Of a stretch of 64,000 bases of DNA, positions 35,134-42,751 are shown piece by piece. The stretch covers positions 434,001 through 498,000 of the forward strand of contig NZ_JAMTCH010000004.1 in NCBI RefSeq assembly GCF_024171735.1, read 5' to 3'. A program made the translations under genes and the position numbers. The DNA is from Prauserella alba (GTDB lineage: Bacteria > Actinomycetota > Actinomycetes > Mycobacteriales > Pseudonocardiaceae). How positions within the stretch are numbered: position 1 is the stretch's first letter; each line of letters begins with the position of its first letter. Below the pieces are notes generated by a model. It saw only the letters and a program-made list of their open reading frames with translations, made no database searches and was not told the origin of the DNA.

Positions 35134-35160
35134 GGATACAAGGTATTCATCGGATACTTT
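35134..35160. promoter_or_regulatory. Putative HxlR operator
   Basis: GGATAC occurs twice (35134 and 35152, 18 bp apart), and AAGGTAT-N7-ATACTTT (35140-35160) is a nearly perfect inverted repeat, in the gap between the divergent HxlR and RidA-like genes. Confidence 0.55.
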
Positions 35161-35228
35161 CCCCGCAACAGCCGGCGCAGCACATCCGTTCGCGGGCCAC
35201 GGGGCGCACACCGTGAGAGGCGTTCCGC

Positions 35229-35639
35229 ATGACCGTGCAGACCTTCAGCCCCGACGGCATGTTCCAACCCGTCCCGTACCACCACGTGGCCGTCGCGACC
35301 GGAAGCCGGCACGTCCACGTCGCCGGGCAGATCGCCCGCGACGGCGCAGGCAACCCCGTCGCGACCGGCGACCTGACCGAACAGGTCGCGCAGGCGCTCC
35401 GCAACACGGCGCGCGGTCTCGCAGGCGCCGGTGCGAGCTTCTCCGACGTCGTCCGGCTGCGCTTCTTCACCACCGGATGGCATCCGGAAATGATGGAACC
35501 GTTCCTCACCGGGATCGAGAAGGCGGCCGAGGAACTCGGCATTCCCACACCGCTGCCGCCGCTGTCGGTCATCGACGTGGCGTATCTGTTCGAACCCGAC
35601 GTGCTCGTCGAGGTCGAGGCCTACGCCGTGCTCGACTGA
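35229..35639 (+). CDS. RidA (YjgF/YER057c) family protein
   Basis: 136 residues with the RidA trimer fold features HVHVAGQIARDGAGNPVATG, EQVAQALRNTARGLAGAGAS and VLVEVEAYAV. In true RidA imine deaminases a conserved arginine comes a few residues before the final strand (VARLP in enterobacteria); here that segment reads VAYLF, so the arginine is missing. It is therefore probably one of the Rid subfamilies without 2-aminoacrylate deaminase activity. It is monocistronic, opposite an HxlR gene that may sense its substrate. Confidence 0.83.
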   Translation: MTVQTFSPDGMFQPVPYHHVAVATGSRHVHVAGQIARDGAGNPVATGDLTEQVAQALRNTARGLAGAGASFSDVVRLRFFTTGWHPEMMEPFLTGIEKAAEELGIPTPLPPLSVIDVAYLFEPDVLVEVEAYAVLD

Positions 35640-35678
35640 CCGCGAGGAGGGCGCCTGCGGCGGGGCATCTCCTTGCCG

Positions 35679-37178
35679 TCAGGCTCGAACCGGGACGGCG
35701 GCGTCCGTACGTGGGCGGCGCAGCAGGACGACGGCCTGCGCCGCGGTCAGCACCAGCAGCACGGTGCCGGCCACGGCGCTGATCCGCATGCCCGTGACGA
35801 ACGCTTCCCTCGCCGTGTCGAGCAGCGCCTCGGCCTGGCCCTGCGGCAGGTGACGCGCCGCCGCGACGGCACCGCCGAGCGTCTCGCGGGCCGCGTGCGG
35901 CGCATCCGCGGGCACTCCGGAGTGGTAGATCGACATGGCCACACTGCCGAGCACCGCGGTCCCCAGCGCGCCGCCCAGTTCGAAGCCGGTCTCGGAGATC
36001 GCCGCCGCCGAGCCTGCCCGCTCCGGCGGAGCCGTCGACACGATGAGGTCGTTCGTCAGCACCTCCGACAGCGGCACGCCGAATCCGACGAGCACGAGCG
36101 CCGACACGATCAGCCAGGGGCCCGCACCTGCGCCCAGCACGGCCACGGCCGCGAACCCCACCGCGGCGAGCACCAGCCCCGCGCCGATCAGCTGCGGCAC
36201 CGGGACGTGCCGGGCCAACCGTGTCACCAGCAGCGAGCCGGCGACACCCGCCACCGTCATCGGCAGCATCCACAGCGCCGCGGTCAACGGCGGCATCCCC
36301 AGCACGAGCTGGAGATACTGTGGGACCAGCAACAGCAGCCCCGTCATCGCGAACACACCCAGCATGTTGGTGCCGATCGACACGCTGAACTCGCGCTTGG
36401 CCAGTAACTGCAGGTCGATCATCGGGTCGGTGAGCGTCCGCTGCCGGTGCACGAACACGGCACCGACCGCCAGTCCCAGTGCGATCGCGACGAGCGGCGC
36501 CGGTCCGAGTCCGTGCTTGGCGAGATCCTTGATGCCGTAGACCACGGGCAGCGCCGCGGCCAGCGACAGTACCGCCGACGACAGGTCGAACCGGCCCGGC
36601 GCGGGGTCTTTCGCCTCGGGCAGCAGCAGTGGCCCGACGGCGAGCAACACGACCATCACCGGCACGTTGACGAGGAACACCGAGCCCCACCAGAAGTGTT
36701 CGAGCAGCCAGCCACCCGCCACCGGGCCCAGCGCCATCCCGCCCGAGAAACCGGAGCCCCACACCGCGATCGCGAGCCTGCGCTGCGCCGGGTCGGTGAA
36801 GATCGTGCGGATGAGCGACAGCGTCGAGGGCATCAGCGTCGCCCCACCCACGCCGAGCAGTGCCCGAGCGGCGATCAGCATCGTCGGGGTCACCGCGAAC
36901 GCAGCGAGCACCGACGCAGCCCCGAACAGCGCCGCGCCCGACAGCAGCAACCTGCGCCTGCCGATGCGATCGCCCACCGACCCCATCAGCACCAGCAGAC
37001 CGGCGAGTACGAACGAGTAGATGTCCACGATCCACAGCTGCTCGGCACCGGTCGGAGCGAGGTCTTCACTCAGGTAGGGCAGGGCGAAGCCGAGCACCGT
37101 CATGTCCACGCTGATGAGCAGCACCGGGAGTACCAGCACGCCGAGTGCCGCCCAGTCGCGCGTTCCCGCCCTGTCCAC
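35679..37178 (-). CDS. MFS drug efflux transporter, DHA2 (14-helix) family
   Basis: 499 residues with 14 predicted helices. Typical parts are VLLISVDMTVLGFALPYLS (motif D1 region), GSVGDRIGRRRLLLSGA (motif A) and GGMALGPVAGGWLLEHFWW (motif C, antiporter). It resembles QacA/SmvA-type exporters of cationic or lipophilic drugs. GTG start with GGAGGAG 4 nt upstream. Divergent from a TetR gene; two palindromic operators lie in the gap, so it is almost certainly the repressed target. Confidence 0.9.
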   Translation of the reverse strand: MDRAGTRDWAALGVLVLPVLLISVDMTVLGFALPYLSEDLAPTGAEQLWIVDIYSFVLAGLLVLMGSVGDRIGRRRLLLSGAALFGAASVLAAFAVTPTMLIAARALLGVGGATLMPSTLSLIRTIFTDPAQRRLAIAVWGSGFSGGMALGPVAGGWLLEHFWWGSVFLVNVPVMVVLLAVGPLLLPEAKDPAPGRFDLSSAVLSLAAALPVVYGIKDLAKHGLGPAPLVAIALGLAVGAVFVHRQRTLTDPMIDLQLLAKREFSVSIGTNMLGVFAMTGLLLLVPQYLQLVLGMPPLTAALWMLPMTVAGVAGSLLVTRLARHVPVPQLIGAGLVLAAVGFAAVAVLGAGAGPWLIVSALVLVGFGVPLSEVLTNDLIVSTAPPERAGSAAAISETGFELGGALGTAVLGSVAMSIYHSGVPADAPHAARETLGGAVAAARHLPQGQAEALLDTAREAFVTGMRISAVAGTVLLVLTAAQAVVLLRRPRTDAAVPVRA

Positions 37179-37196
37179 GTCTCCTCCGATTTATGA

Positions 37197-37250
37197 ACCG
37201 TCCAGCCGGTATAGTTTGCCAGCACTTCGAAAGTAGACCGTCCAGACGGT
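37197..37250. promoter_or_regulatory. Twin TetR operators of the DHA2 exporter
   Basis: ACCGTCCAGACGGT (37237-37250) is a perfect palindrome and ACCGTCCAGCCGGT (37197-37210) a near-perfect copy 40 bp away. They fill the 99-bp gap between the MFS start at 37178 and the TetR start at 37278. Confidence 0.82.
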
Positions 37251-37277
37251 TCAGTCAAGGCGGTAGAGTGACCCGGC

Positions 37278-37931
37278 ATGGGACGACCATCCGCACGCGA
37301 ACAGGTCCTCGACGCCTACGAGGACCTGCTGATCGAGAAGGGCCTGGCCGCCGTCACGCTCGACGCCGTCGCGTCGAGGGCGGACGTGTCGAAGGGCGGC
37401 CTGCTCTACCACTTCAAATCGAAGGACGCACTCCTCGACGGCCTCATCCACCGGCTACTCGACCGCACCCGCAGCGACATGGAACACGCCAGGAACGCCC
37501 CGGAGGGCATGGTCCGGTACCTGCTCAGCACATCCGTGACCGACGCCGACATGGCCAAGCCCGCCCACCGGACATCCGTGGCGGCGCTCCGCCTACTCGG
37601 CAGCGAACCGAAGGCCGACGAAGCCCTCGCCACGTCGTTTCGCATGTGGACGGACCTGGCCCACGAGTACGTCGACGACCCGCTGACCGCCGAGCTGATC
37701 GGCCTGATCGGGGACGGGCTCTACCTGCGCGCCACCCTCATGGGCCGGGACATGCGGACACCCGTACTCGACGACCTTCCCGAGGTGTTCCGCCGTCTCG
37801 GCATCACCGACAGTCGCGTCATCGGCAGCGGCGCCCAGGACAGCGGCACCCAGGACAGCGGGACTCGGGAGAATCGGGAGCACGGATTCCCGAGCGGCGA
37901 CCTCGACGGGGAGGGCACAGATGAGCGTTGA
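37278..37931 (+). CDS. TetR/AcrR family regulator of the DHA2 exporter
   Basis: 217 residues. HTH at about 7-52: EQVLDAYEDLLIEKGLAAV then ADVSKGGLLYHFKSKDALL, a QacR/YxaF-like type. The last 35 residues are a disordered tail with AQDSGTQDSGT, encoded by a 15-bp tandem repeat (37833-37862); most TetR proteins end before this. Divergent from the drug exporter and expected to bind the twin ACCGTC palindromes. Confidence 0.88.
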   Translation: MGRPSAREQVLDAYEDLLIEKGLAAVTLDAVASRADVSKGGLLYHFKSKDALLDGLIHRLLDRTRSDMEHARNAPEGMVRYLLSTSVTDADMAKPAHRTSVAALRLLGSEPKADEALATSFRMWTDLAHEYVDDPLTAELIGLIGDGLYLRATLMGRDMRTPVLDDLPEVFRRLGITDSRVIGSGAQDSGTQDSGTRENREHGFPSGDLDGEGTDER

Positions 37932-37967
37932 ACGACCGCCGGGCGGCCCCCTGCATACACGCCCGGG

Positions 37968-38150
37968 TCACTCGGGTTCGTCCTCCGTACGCGGCGACCA
38001 TCCCGCGACGTCGGGATCGTCGTCGGCGGGCGGCTCCGGATCCCTCGGCTCGTCCGTCCGCGACGGCCGGTTGCCGCGCAGCGCACCCTCCAGCTCCCGT
38101 TCGAGCTGGTCGTCCACCCTCGGTGCGTGCTGATCACTCTCACGTTTCAT
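37968..38150 (-). CDS. Small acidic hypothetical protein
   Basis: 60 residues, highly charged and without hydrophobic core (begins MKRESDQHAPRVDDQLEREL, ends in PADDDPDVAGWSPRTEDEPE), so probably disordered. The gene is supported by a strong GGAGGG 6 nt before the ATG and by leftward collinearity with the next two small genes. Function unknown. Confidence 0.65.
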   Translation of the reverse strand: MKRESDQHAPRVDDQLERELEGALRGNRPSRTDEPRDPEPPADDDPDVAGWSPRTEDEPE

Positions 38151-38173
38151 TCGGATCCCTCCACCGGAACGGC

Positions 38174-38317
38174 TCAGTAGCGCGGCAGCGCACCGACCCC
38201 GGCCGGCAACTCGACACCATCGACCACGAGCACGTCCGCACCGTGCGAGGCGTCGAAGTACGCGCACGCGAACGGGCCCTCCACGGCCAGCACGTCCCGC
38301 GGTTCGCTGCTGTGCAT
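38174..38317 (-). pseudogene. Mini-ORF, probable in-frame deletion remnant of a baeRF/Rv2629-like gene
   Basis: 47 residues. The first half, LAVEGPFACAYFDASH, resembles the N-terminus of actinobacterial Rv2629/baeRF (release factor 1-like, Vms1-related) proteins, and the second half, ADVLVVDGVELPAGVGALPRY, resembles their C-terminus; about 320 residues in between are missing. The junction is in frame. I rate the homology from memory, so it could instead be an unrelated small gene. It lies between the 60-aa gene and the DUF5709 gene in the same direction, 14 nt from the latter's stop. Confidence 0.5.
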
Positions 38318-38331
38318 CGCCCGTCCTCGCG

Positions 38332-38712
38332 TCACTCGGGCGGCCGCGGCGTGCGGATCGCGTCCGCCACCGAACCGCCGGCCTTGTCAGCCTCCTCACC
38401 ACGCTCGGTGTCGAGCCCGCGCGGCAGATCCGGTTCCTGTTCGGGAGGAGGTGGCGTCGGTGTGTCGGGCTGTTCCTCGGCCAGCCTTTCGTCCAGGGGT
38501 TCACCCTCGCGCTCCTCGGACGGCGTTGTCCCCCAGCGGTCGACACCCGACCACTGTTCGGGCGGCTCGACCCCGCGCTCCAGCGGGTCCTGCTGCAACC
38601 GGTCCTCGTCGAGATCCTCGGCACCGCCCAGTGCGGCCGGATCCTGTTCGACGCTGTCCGGCGCTCCGGTGTCCTGCGGCGGTGTCACCGCTTCGAACTC
38701 GCCGTGCTGCAT
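38332..38712 (-). CDS. DUF5709 domain protein
   Basis: 126 residues, Glu/Asp/Pro rich, no membrane segment. The block VDRWGTTPSEEREGEPLDERLAEEQPD (about 57-83) is the conserved core of DUF5709, found only in actinobacteria and often close to stress-response genes; function unknown. AAAGGAG stands 8 nt before the ATG. First gene of a leftward group of small acidic proteins. Confidence 0.82.
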   Translation of the reverse strand: MQHGEFEAVTPPQDTGAPDSVEQDPAALGGAEDLDEDRLQQDPLERGVEPPEQWSGVDRWGTTPSEEREGEPLDERLAEEQPDTPTPPPPEQEPDLPRGLDTERGEEADKAGGSVADAIRTPRPPE

Positions 38713-38752
38713 CGGGCGCTCCTTTCGTCGCCGGACTACCCCAGCGTTGCCC

Positions 38753-38786
38753 GGCCCGTCGCCCGGATAAACGCGGGCGACGGGCC
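38753..38786 (-). promoter_or_regulatory. Hairpin in the leader of the DUF5709 gene
   Basis: GGCCCGTCGCCCG pairs perfectly with CGGGCGACGGGCC over an 8-nt loop (13-bp stem), ending 41 nt upstream of the DUF5709 start. It could be a terminator of upstream transcription or a 5'-leader structure; there is no T-tract to decide. Confidence 0.5.
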
Positions 38787-38942
38787 GAGGGCCATCGCCC
38801 CGGCGGGCACGCTGCTTCACGCCGTACCGGCTTCACGCGGTATCTACTTCGCCGCGACATGGGCTTCACTGTTAGCTGGGCTGGGCTGTGAATAGGGCCG
38901 GGCTGTGCCATGGGCTTCGCTGCCGCCCCTGCCCGCAACCGG

Positions 38943-38994
38943 CCGGTGGTGGTCGGGTGCCCCGGAACGCTCGGGCACCCGCGACCACCACCGG
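38943..38994 (-). terminator. Strong terminator hairpin
   Basis: A 20-bp stem (CCGGTGGTGGTC then GGGTGCCC pairing with GGGCACCC and GACCACCACCGG, with a 2-nt bulge) and a 10-nt loop, 35 nt past the stop of the leftward 76-aa gene. Confidence 0.72.
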
Positions 38995-39029
38995 AACGTG
39001 CGCCCGAGCGTGCATCGGAGCGCGGCTCG

Positions 39030-39260
39030 TCAGGACGACAGTCGCTTCCGCAACAGTTCCTTGCCCTGCTCGGCGCCCTTACGGCTGTCGGCCTGTGCCT
39101 TGCGGAAGAACTCGGCCAGTTCGGAGTCACCGTCCCGTTCGGCGTCGCCGATGTAGGTCTCCAGGCGCAGCGCGTTGCTCAGGCACGCCTCGACGTACCA
39201 GATGACGTTGTAGTTCTTGTCCTTCGTCCCGGTCACACGACCGCTCTCGGGCGTCGTCAT
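39030..39260 (-). CDS. Small conserved hypothetical protein
   Basis: 76 residues, helical and charged: TKDKNYNVIWYVEACLSNAL, then DAERDGDSELAEFFRKAQAD and a Lys-rich end. I recall similar small proteins in many actinobacteria, without known function; the layout suggests a two-helix cytoplasmic protein. AAGGAGG lies 5 nt before the ATG. Monocistronic with its own terminator. Confidence 0.75.
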   Translation of the reverse strand: MTTPESGRVTGTKDKNYNVIWYVEACLSNALRLETYIGDAERDGDSELAEFFRKAQADSRKGAEQGKELLRKRLSS

Positions 39261-39478
39261 CTGTCCTCCTTTTCCTCACGATTCGTCCGGAGGGCCCGGC
39301 GGTGTCGTCACCGCCGCGTCCCCTCCGTTTCGTGTTCGCCGGCCCCCGCCGGTTTCCCAACGAAGCCGCGAACTAACGGGCCGATCCGTCCGATCTCGGT
39401 ACTCCCGGGTTGCTGCGAATCGCACACCGTTCCCGCCCGTCGCCACCACTGTGGACAGTGCATGAGAAACCGGGCAAA

Positions 39479-39922
39479 TCAGCCATTCCCGCGCTCGCCG
39501 GGCGCGACGGTGTCCCGCACGGGATACCGCGACATCCCGATCGACAACCCCACTAAAGCCGTCACCAGGTGCGCGACGTTGTCGGCCCACGAGAGCGGGA
39601 AGACCCGTTTCACGTCGGCTGGATCCGCCGCGATCGCCGCCGGGATGCCATAGGCCAGTAGCGCGGTGAAACCGACGAACAGGAACCAGCCGAGCGCGGT
39701 GGCCGAGGCACGTGGGTGCAACGCCGTCAGGCACAGCAACCCGACCCCTGCGCGTACGACGTCGAGCAGTGGCCCAGAACTGAAGACCAGTACCCCGCCG
39801 GGGCCGCTCACCCACCCCGCCACGCCGAGGATCAGGTAACACGCACCGATGACACAGACGAGCGTCCGCGCCCAACGGCCGGTGTGCGGCCTGCCCTGGT
39901 GCCACGCATTCCTGTCCGACAT
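39479..39922 (-). CDS. DUF4383 domain membrane protein
   Basis: 147 residues with four membrane segments (about 20-40, 48-65, 75-95, 108-128). ACYLILGVAGWVSGP and NVAHLVTALVGLSIGMSR match the DUF4383 family of actinobacterial four-helix membrane proteins; role unknown. The start is taken at MSDRN; the upstream frame is open but without a clear ribosome-binding site at any start. Confidence 0.75.
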   Translation of the reverse strand: MSDRNAWHQGRPHTGRWARTLVCVIGACYLILGVAGWVSGPGGVLVFSSGPLLDVVRAGVGLLCLTALHPRASATALGWFLFVGFTALLAYGIPAAIAADPADVKRVFPLSWADNVAHLVTALVGLSIGMSRYPVRDTVAPGERGNG

Positions 39923-40152
39923 GTCCGCCGTGTTCCCGGCAACGCCGCACGCAAACGCACCGCTCGCGACACCCGGTGAGCAACGACATCCGGTGATCGG
40001 CACCGCCCTGCAACACGGCGGTGCAGCAGTCACGGCCCTGCAGCAGTCACCGCCAGTGCCGTCACCAGCCGGTGACGGCACCCGTCGTGGGAGCGTCCGG
40101 CCCGGCGCGATCAGGTCGATTCACGTGCGCCGCATCGGGAAATCACTGTGGC

Positions 40153-41556
40153 ATGACGACTTCCGACCGATCCGCCACGCCGACGACAGCCCCCTCGGGC
40201 GGGACGCTCCGCGGGGACCAGCCGCATCCGGCCTCCGACACCGCGTCCGTCGCCGAGACGGCACGGGTCGCCGCGACGGTGCTGGCCCCGACCATCGCCG
40301 CGGGGCCGATCACGCGCCGCCCCGCGGTGATGCACCTGGCGGAACGTTTCGACCTCGACCGCCGCGCCATCGCGACGCTGCGCAGACTCCGGCGCACTCA
40401 CCACGGCAGGCCGGTTCGGCTGCGGTTGCCGGGCCGTTCGGTCACCGTGCTCCTCGATCACGCGGACGCCGGCCGCATGCTCGCTGCTGCGCCGGTTCCG
40501 TTCAGCCCGGCGACACTGGAGAAACGTGCCGCGCTGAGCCGGTTCCAGCCACACGGGGTGCTGGTCTCCGAGGGCCCGTGGCGGCAGCGGCGCCGCGACG
40601 CCAACGAGGACGCACTCGAACCGGGACGGGAACTGCACCATCTGGCAAGCGAGTGGGTGGATCCGATCCGCACCGGTGCGGACGACCTGCCGTCCGGCAT
40701 CGGATGGGAGGACTTCTCCACCGTCTGGTGGCGGATCGTCCGGCAGGTCACGCTCGGTGGCGACACCGCCGACGACCGGGAGGTCACGGATCTGCTCGGC
40801 CGGTTGAGACAGGACGCCAACTGGGCCTATCTGCTGCCGAGAAACCGGCGGCTGCGGGACCGGTTCCTCGCTCTCGTCCGGCAGCAGACCGGTCTGGACC
40901 GGCAGGGCAGCCTCGTCTCCGCACTGAACGCCGTCGCCGCGGACGCGCGGCAGGCTGGCACCGGGCCGGGCGACACGGGACTCGACGCGGCGGGTCAGGT
41001 GCCGCACTGGTTGTTCGCCTTCGACGCCGCAGGCATCGCCACGTTCCGCGCGCTGGCACTGATCGCGACCCACCCCGGCGCACACGCCCGCGCACGCGAG
41101 GAAGCCGGGCACCGCGGCGAGGACGAGGTGCGGCAGCTCCCGTTCCTGCGCGCCTGCGTCCTCGAATCACTGCGGCTCTGGCCCACCACTCCGGCGCTGC
41201 TCCGCGAAGCGCGCGCCGATACCGCGTGGGGCGGCGAGGGCACCACGTTCCTGGCGTTCACACCACTGTTCCACCGTGATTCCGGCAGGCTGCCCTACGC
41301 CGACCGGTTCGACCCCGACATCTGGCTCGACGGCAGGGCACGGGCACAGCCCGCACTCGTTCCGTTCAGCAGCGGCCCCGCGGCCTGCCCCGGCAGGGAC
41401 GTCGTGCTGTTCACGACGGCGACCCTGCTCGCGGCGATCCTGGGACGTCGTGAGGTCCGGCTCACCGGCACGGGTGGTACCCGGCTCGGCCCGGGCCGCC
41501 TGCCCGCGTCGCTGAACCACGTCACGCTGACGTTCTCGAGCCGGCCGTCCACATGA
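40153..41556 (+). CDS. Cytochrome P450
   Basis: 467 residues. Heme-binding FSSGPAACPGRDV with cysteine ligand C412, the K-helix ExxR in VLESLRLWP and the I-helix FDAAGIATFRA are intact, so it is probably active. An unusually long, Thr/Ala-rich N-terminal tail (about 60 residues) precedes the first helix. It resembles actinobacterial P450s annotated as general hydroxylases; no ferredoxin or reductase gene is near. Starts divergent from DUF4383 and ends facing the ABC transporter, separated by a shared terminator. Confidence 0.87.
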   Translation: MTTSDRSATPTTAPSGGTLRGDQPHPASDTASVAETARVAATVLAPTIAAGPITRRPAVMHLAERFDLDRRAIATLRRLRRTHHGRPVRLRLPGRSVTVLLDHADAGRMLAAAPVPFSPATLEKRAALSRFQPHGVLVSEGPWRQRRRDANEDALEPGRELHHLASEWVDPIRTGADDLPSGIGWEDFSTVWWRIVRQVTLGGDTADDREVTDLLGRLRQDANWAYLLPRNRRLRDRFLALVRQQTGLDRQGSLVSALNAVAADARQAGTGPGDTGLDAAGQVPHWLFAFDAAGIATFRALALIATHPGAHARAREEAGHRGEDEVRQLPFLRACVLESLRLWPTTPALLREARADTAWGGEGTTFLAFTPLFHRDSGRLPYADRFDPDIWLDGRARAQPALVPFSSGPAACPGRDVVLFTTATLLAAILGRREVRLTGTGGTRLGPGRLPASLNHVTLTFSSRPST

Positions 41557-41562
41557 GGGAAA

Positions 41563-41608
41563 CGGCAGCGGTCCCCTGCCGGCATGCGCCGACCGGGGAC
41601 CGCTGCCG
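41563..41608. terminator. Bidirectional terminator hairpin
   Basis: CGGCAGCGGTCCCC pairs perfectly with GGGGACCGCTGCCG (14-bp stem, 18-nt loop) between the convergent P450 and ABC permease genes. Confidence 0.75.
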
Positions 41609-41617
41609 GATGATCGC

Positions 41618-42751
41618 CTAGTCCGAGGCCGACGACCAGGCGCGCGAGAGCTTGACCTTACCGCCGGTCTGGAGCAGCGAACCGGTGTAGAGACGGGTCG
41701 CCACGGCCGTGATCACGACGATCATGACGGCGATCAGGCCCAGTGACACGAACGGTTCCCACAGCTGCGCCTCACCGGTGAACAGGCGCACCGGCATCGC
41801 GATGGCCGCGGAGAACGGCACGTACGAGAGCACGGTCATGGCTGTCGCGTTGTCGGCCAGGAAGATGACGGCCATGTACGGGCCGAACACCAGCGTCATG
41901 ACCAGGCCCATCGTCGAGCCCAGATCCTCCTGCCTGCTCACCAGCGACCCGGCGACCGCCCACATGGAGGCCAGCAGCAGGAACGCGAGGATGAGGAACG
42001 GCACGTACCAGCCGAGCGCGGGCAGGATCACCTCGAGCAGCGCCTCGTTGCCGCCGACCTGCAGTGCGATCGGGGCGGCGATGGCCAGCACGACGACCTG
42101 GCCGACGGTGAGCAGCGTGTGGCCCACGATCTTGCCGGCCAGCAAGGATTTCACCGGCAGTGTCGACACGAGGATCTCGACGACCCGGGTCTGCTTCTCG
42201 GTGACGGCGCTCTGCGCGATCGCCGTGCCTCCCATGGCGAAGAGCATGAACACCAGCGCGAACACCATGATGACGAGCTGCTTCTCGCCCTCGCCCACTT
42301 CGCCCGGGTCGAGCAGGTTCACCGGCGGCGGCGAGCCCAGCGACGCCATGAGGTCACTCGGCGGGTTCTCGAGCGCGACGACCGAGACCCCCGTCGCCGA
42401 CTGGCCGGTCGTGTCCGGCACGACCGCCGCCTCGACCTGTTCGGTGCGGACGAGCTCCTCGGCGGCGGCGACGTCGTCGGTGCGTTCGACGTCGAACGGG
42501 CCCGCTTCGAGGGTCTGCGCCACCTCGGCACCGGTGACGGCGACCTTCGTGTCCCCGCCGCCGAGCACGTTCGGCAGGATCGACGCGGCGAACAGGCCGA
42601 TGACGATCGCCGCCAGCCCGATCCAGAATCCCTTCATCTGCAGGAAAGCCTTGATCTCGCGTTCCGCCACGAGCCGCGTGGCCTGCATGAACGACACGCC
42701 GTCACTGTCGTTGCGAGACTCGACGGAGGTCCGCTCCTCGACGCTGGTCAT
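41618..42751 (-). CDS. ABC-2 type permease (NatB-like)
   Basis: 377 residues with six membrane segments; the first at about 40-60 is followed by an extracytoplasmic domain (about 65-190) and then five helices. The motif SAVTEKQTRVVEILVSTLPV is characteristic of NatB/YhaP-type ABC-2 permeases, exporters linked to sodium, drugs or peptides. It overlaps the ATPase gene by one ATGA, so both are produced together. Confidence 0.87.
   Translation of the reverse strand: MTSVEERTSVESRNDSDGVSFMQATRLVAEREIKAFLQMKGFWIGLAAIVIGLFAASILPNVLGGGDTKVAVTGAEVAQTLEAGPFDVERTDDVAAAEELVRTEQVEAAVVPDTTGQSATGVSVVALENPPSDLMASLGSPPPVNLLDPGEVGEGEKQLVIMVFALVFMLFAMGGTAIAQSAVTEKQTRVVEILVSTLPVKSLLAGKIVGHTLLTVGQVVVLAIAAPIALQVGGNEALLEVILPALGWYVPFLILAFLLLASMWAVAGSLVSRQEDLGSTMGLVMTLVFGPYMAVIFLADNATAMTVLSYVPFSAAIAMPVRLFTGEAQLWEPFVSLGLIAVMIVVITAVATRLYTGSLLQTGGKVKLSRAWSSASD

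Noticed and set aside
39276-40016. 246-residue minus-strand frame overlapping the DUF4383 gene
   Set aside because: Arg-rich, different frame; the DUF4383 frame has membrane helices and a family match.
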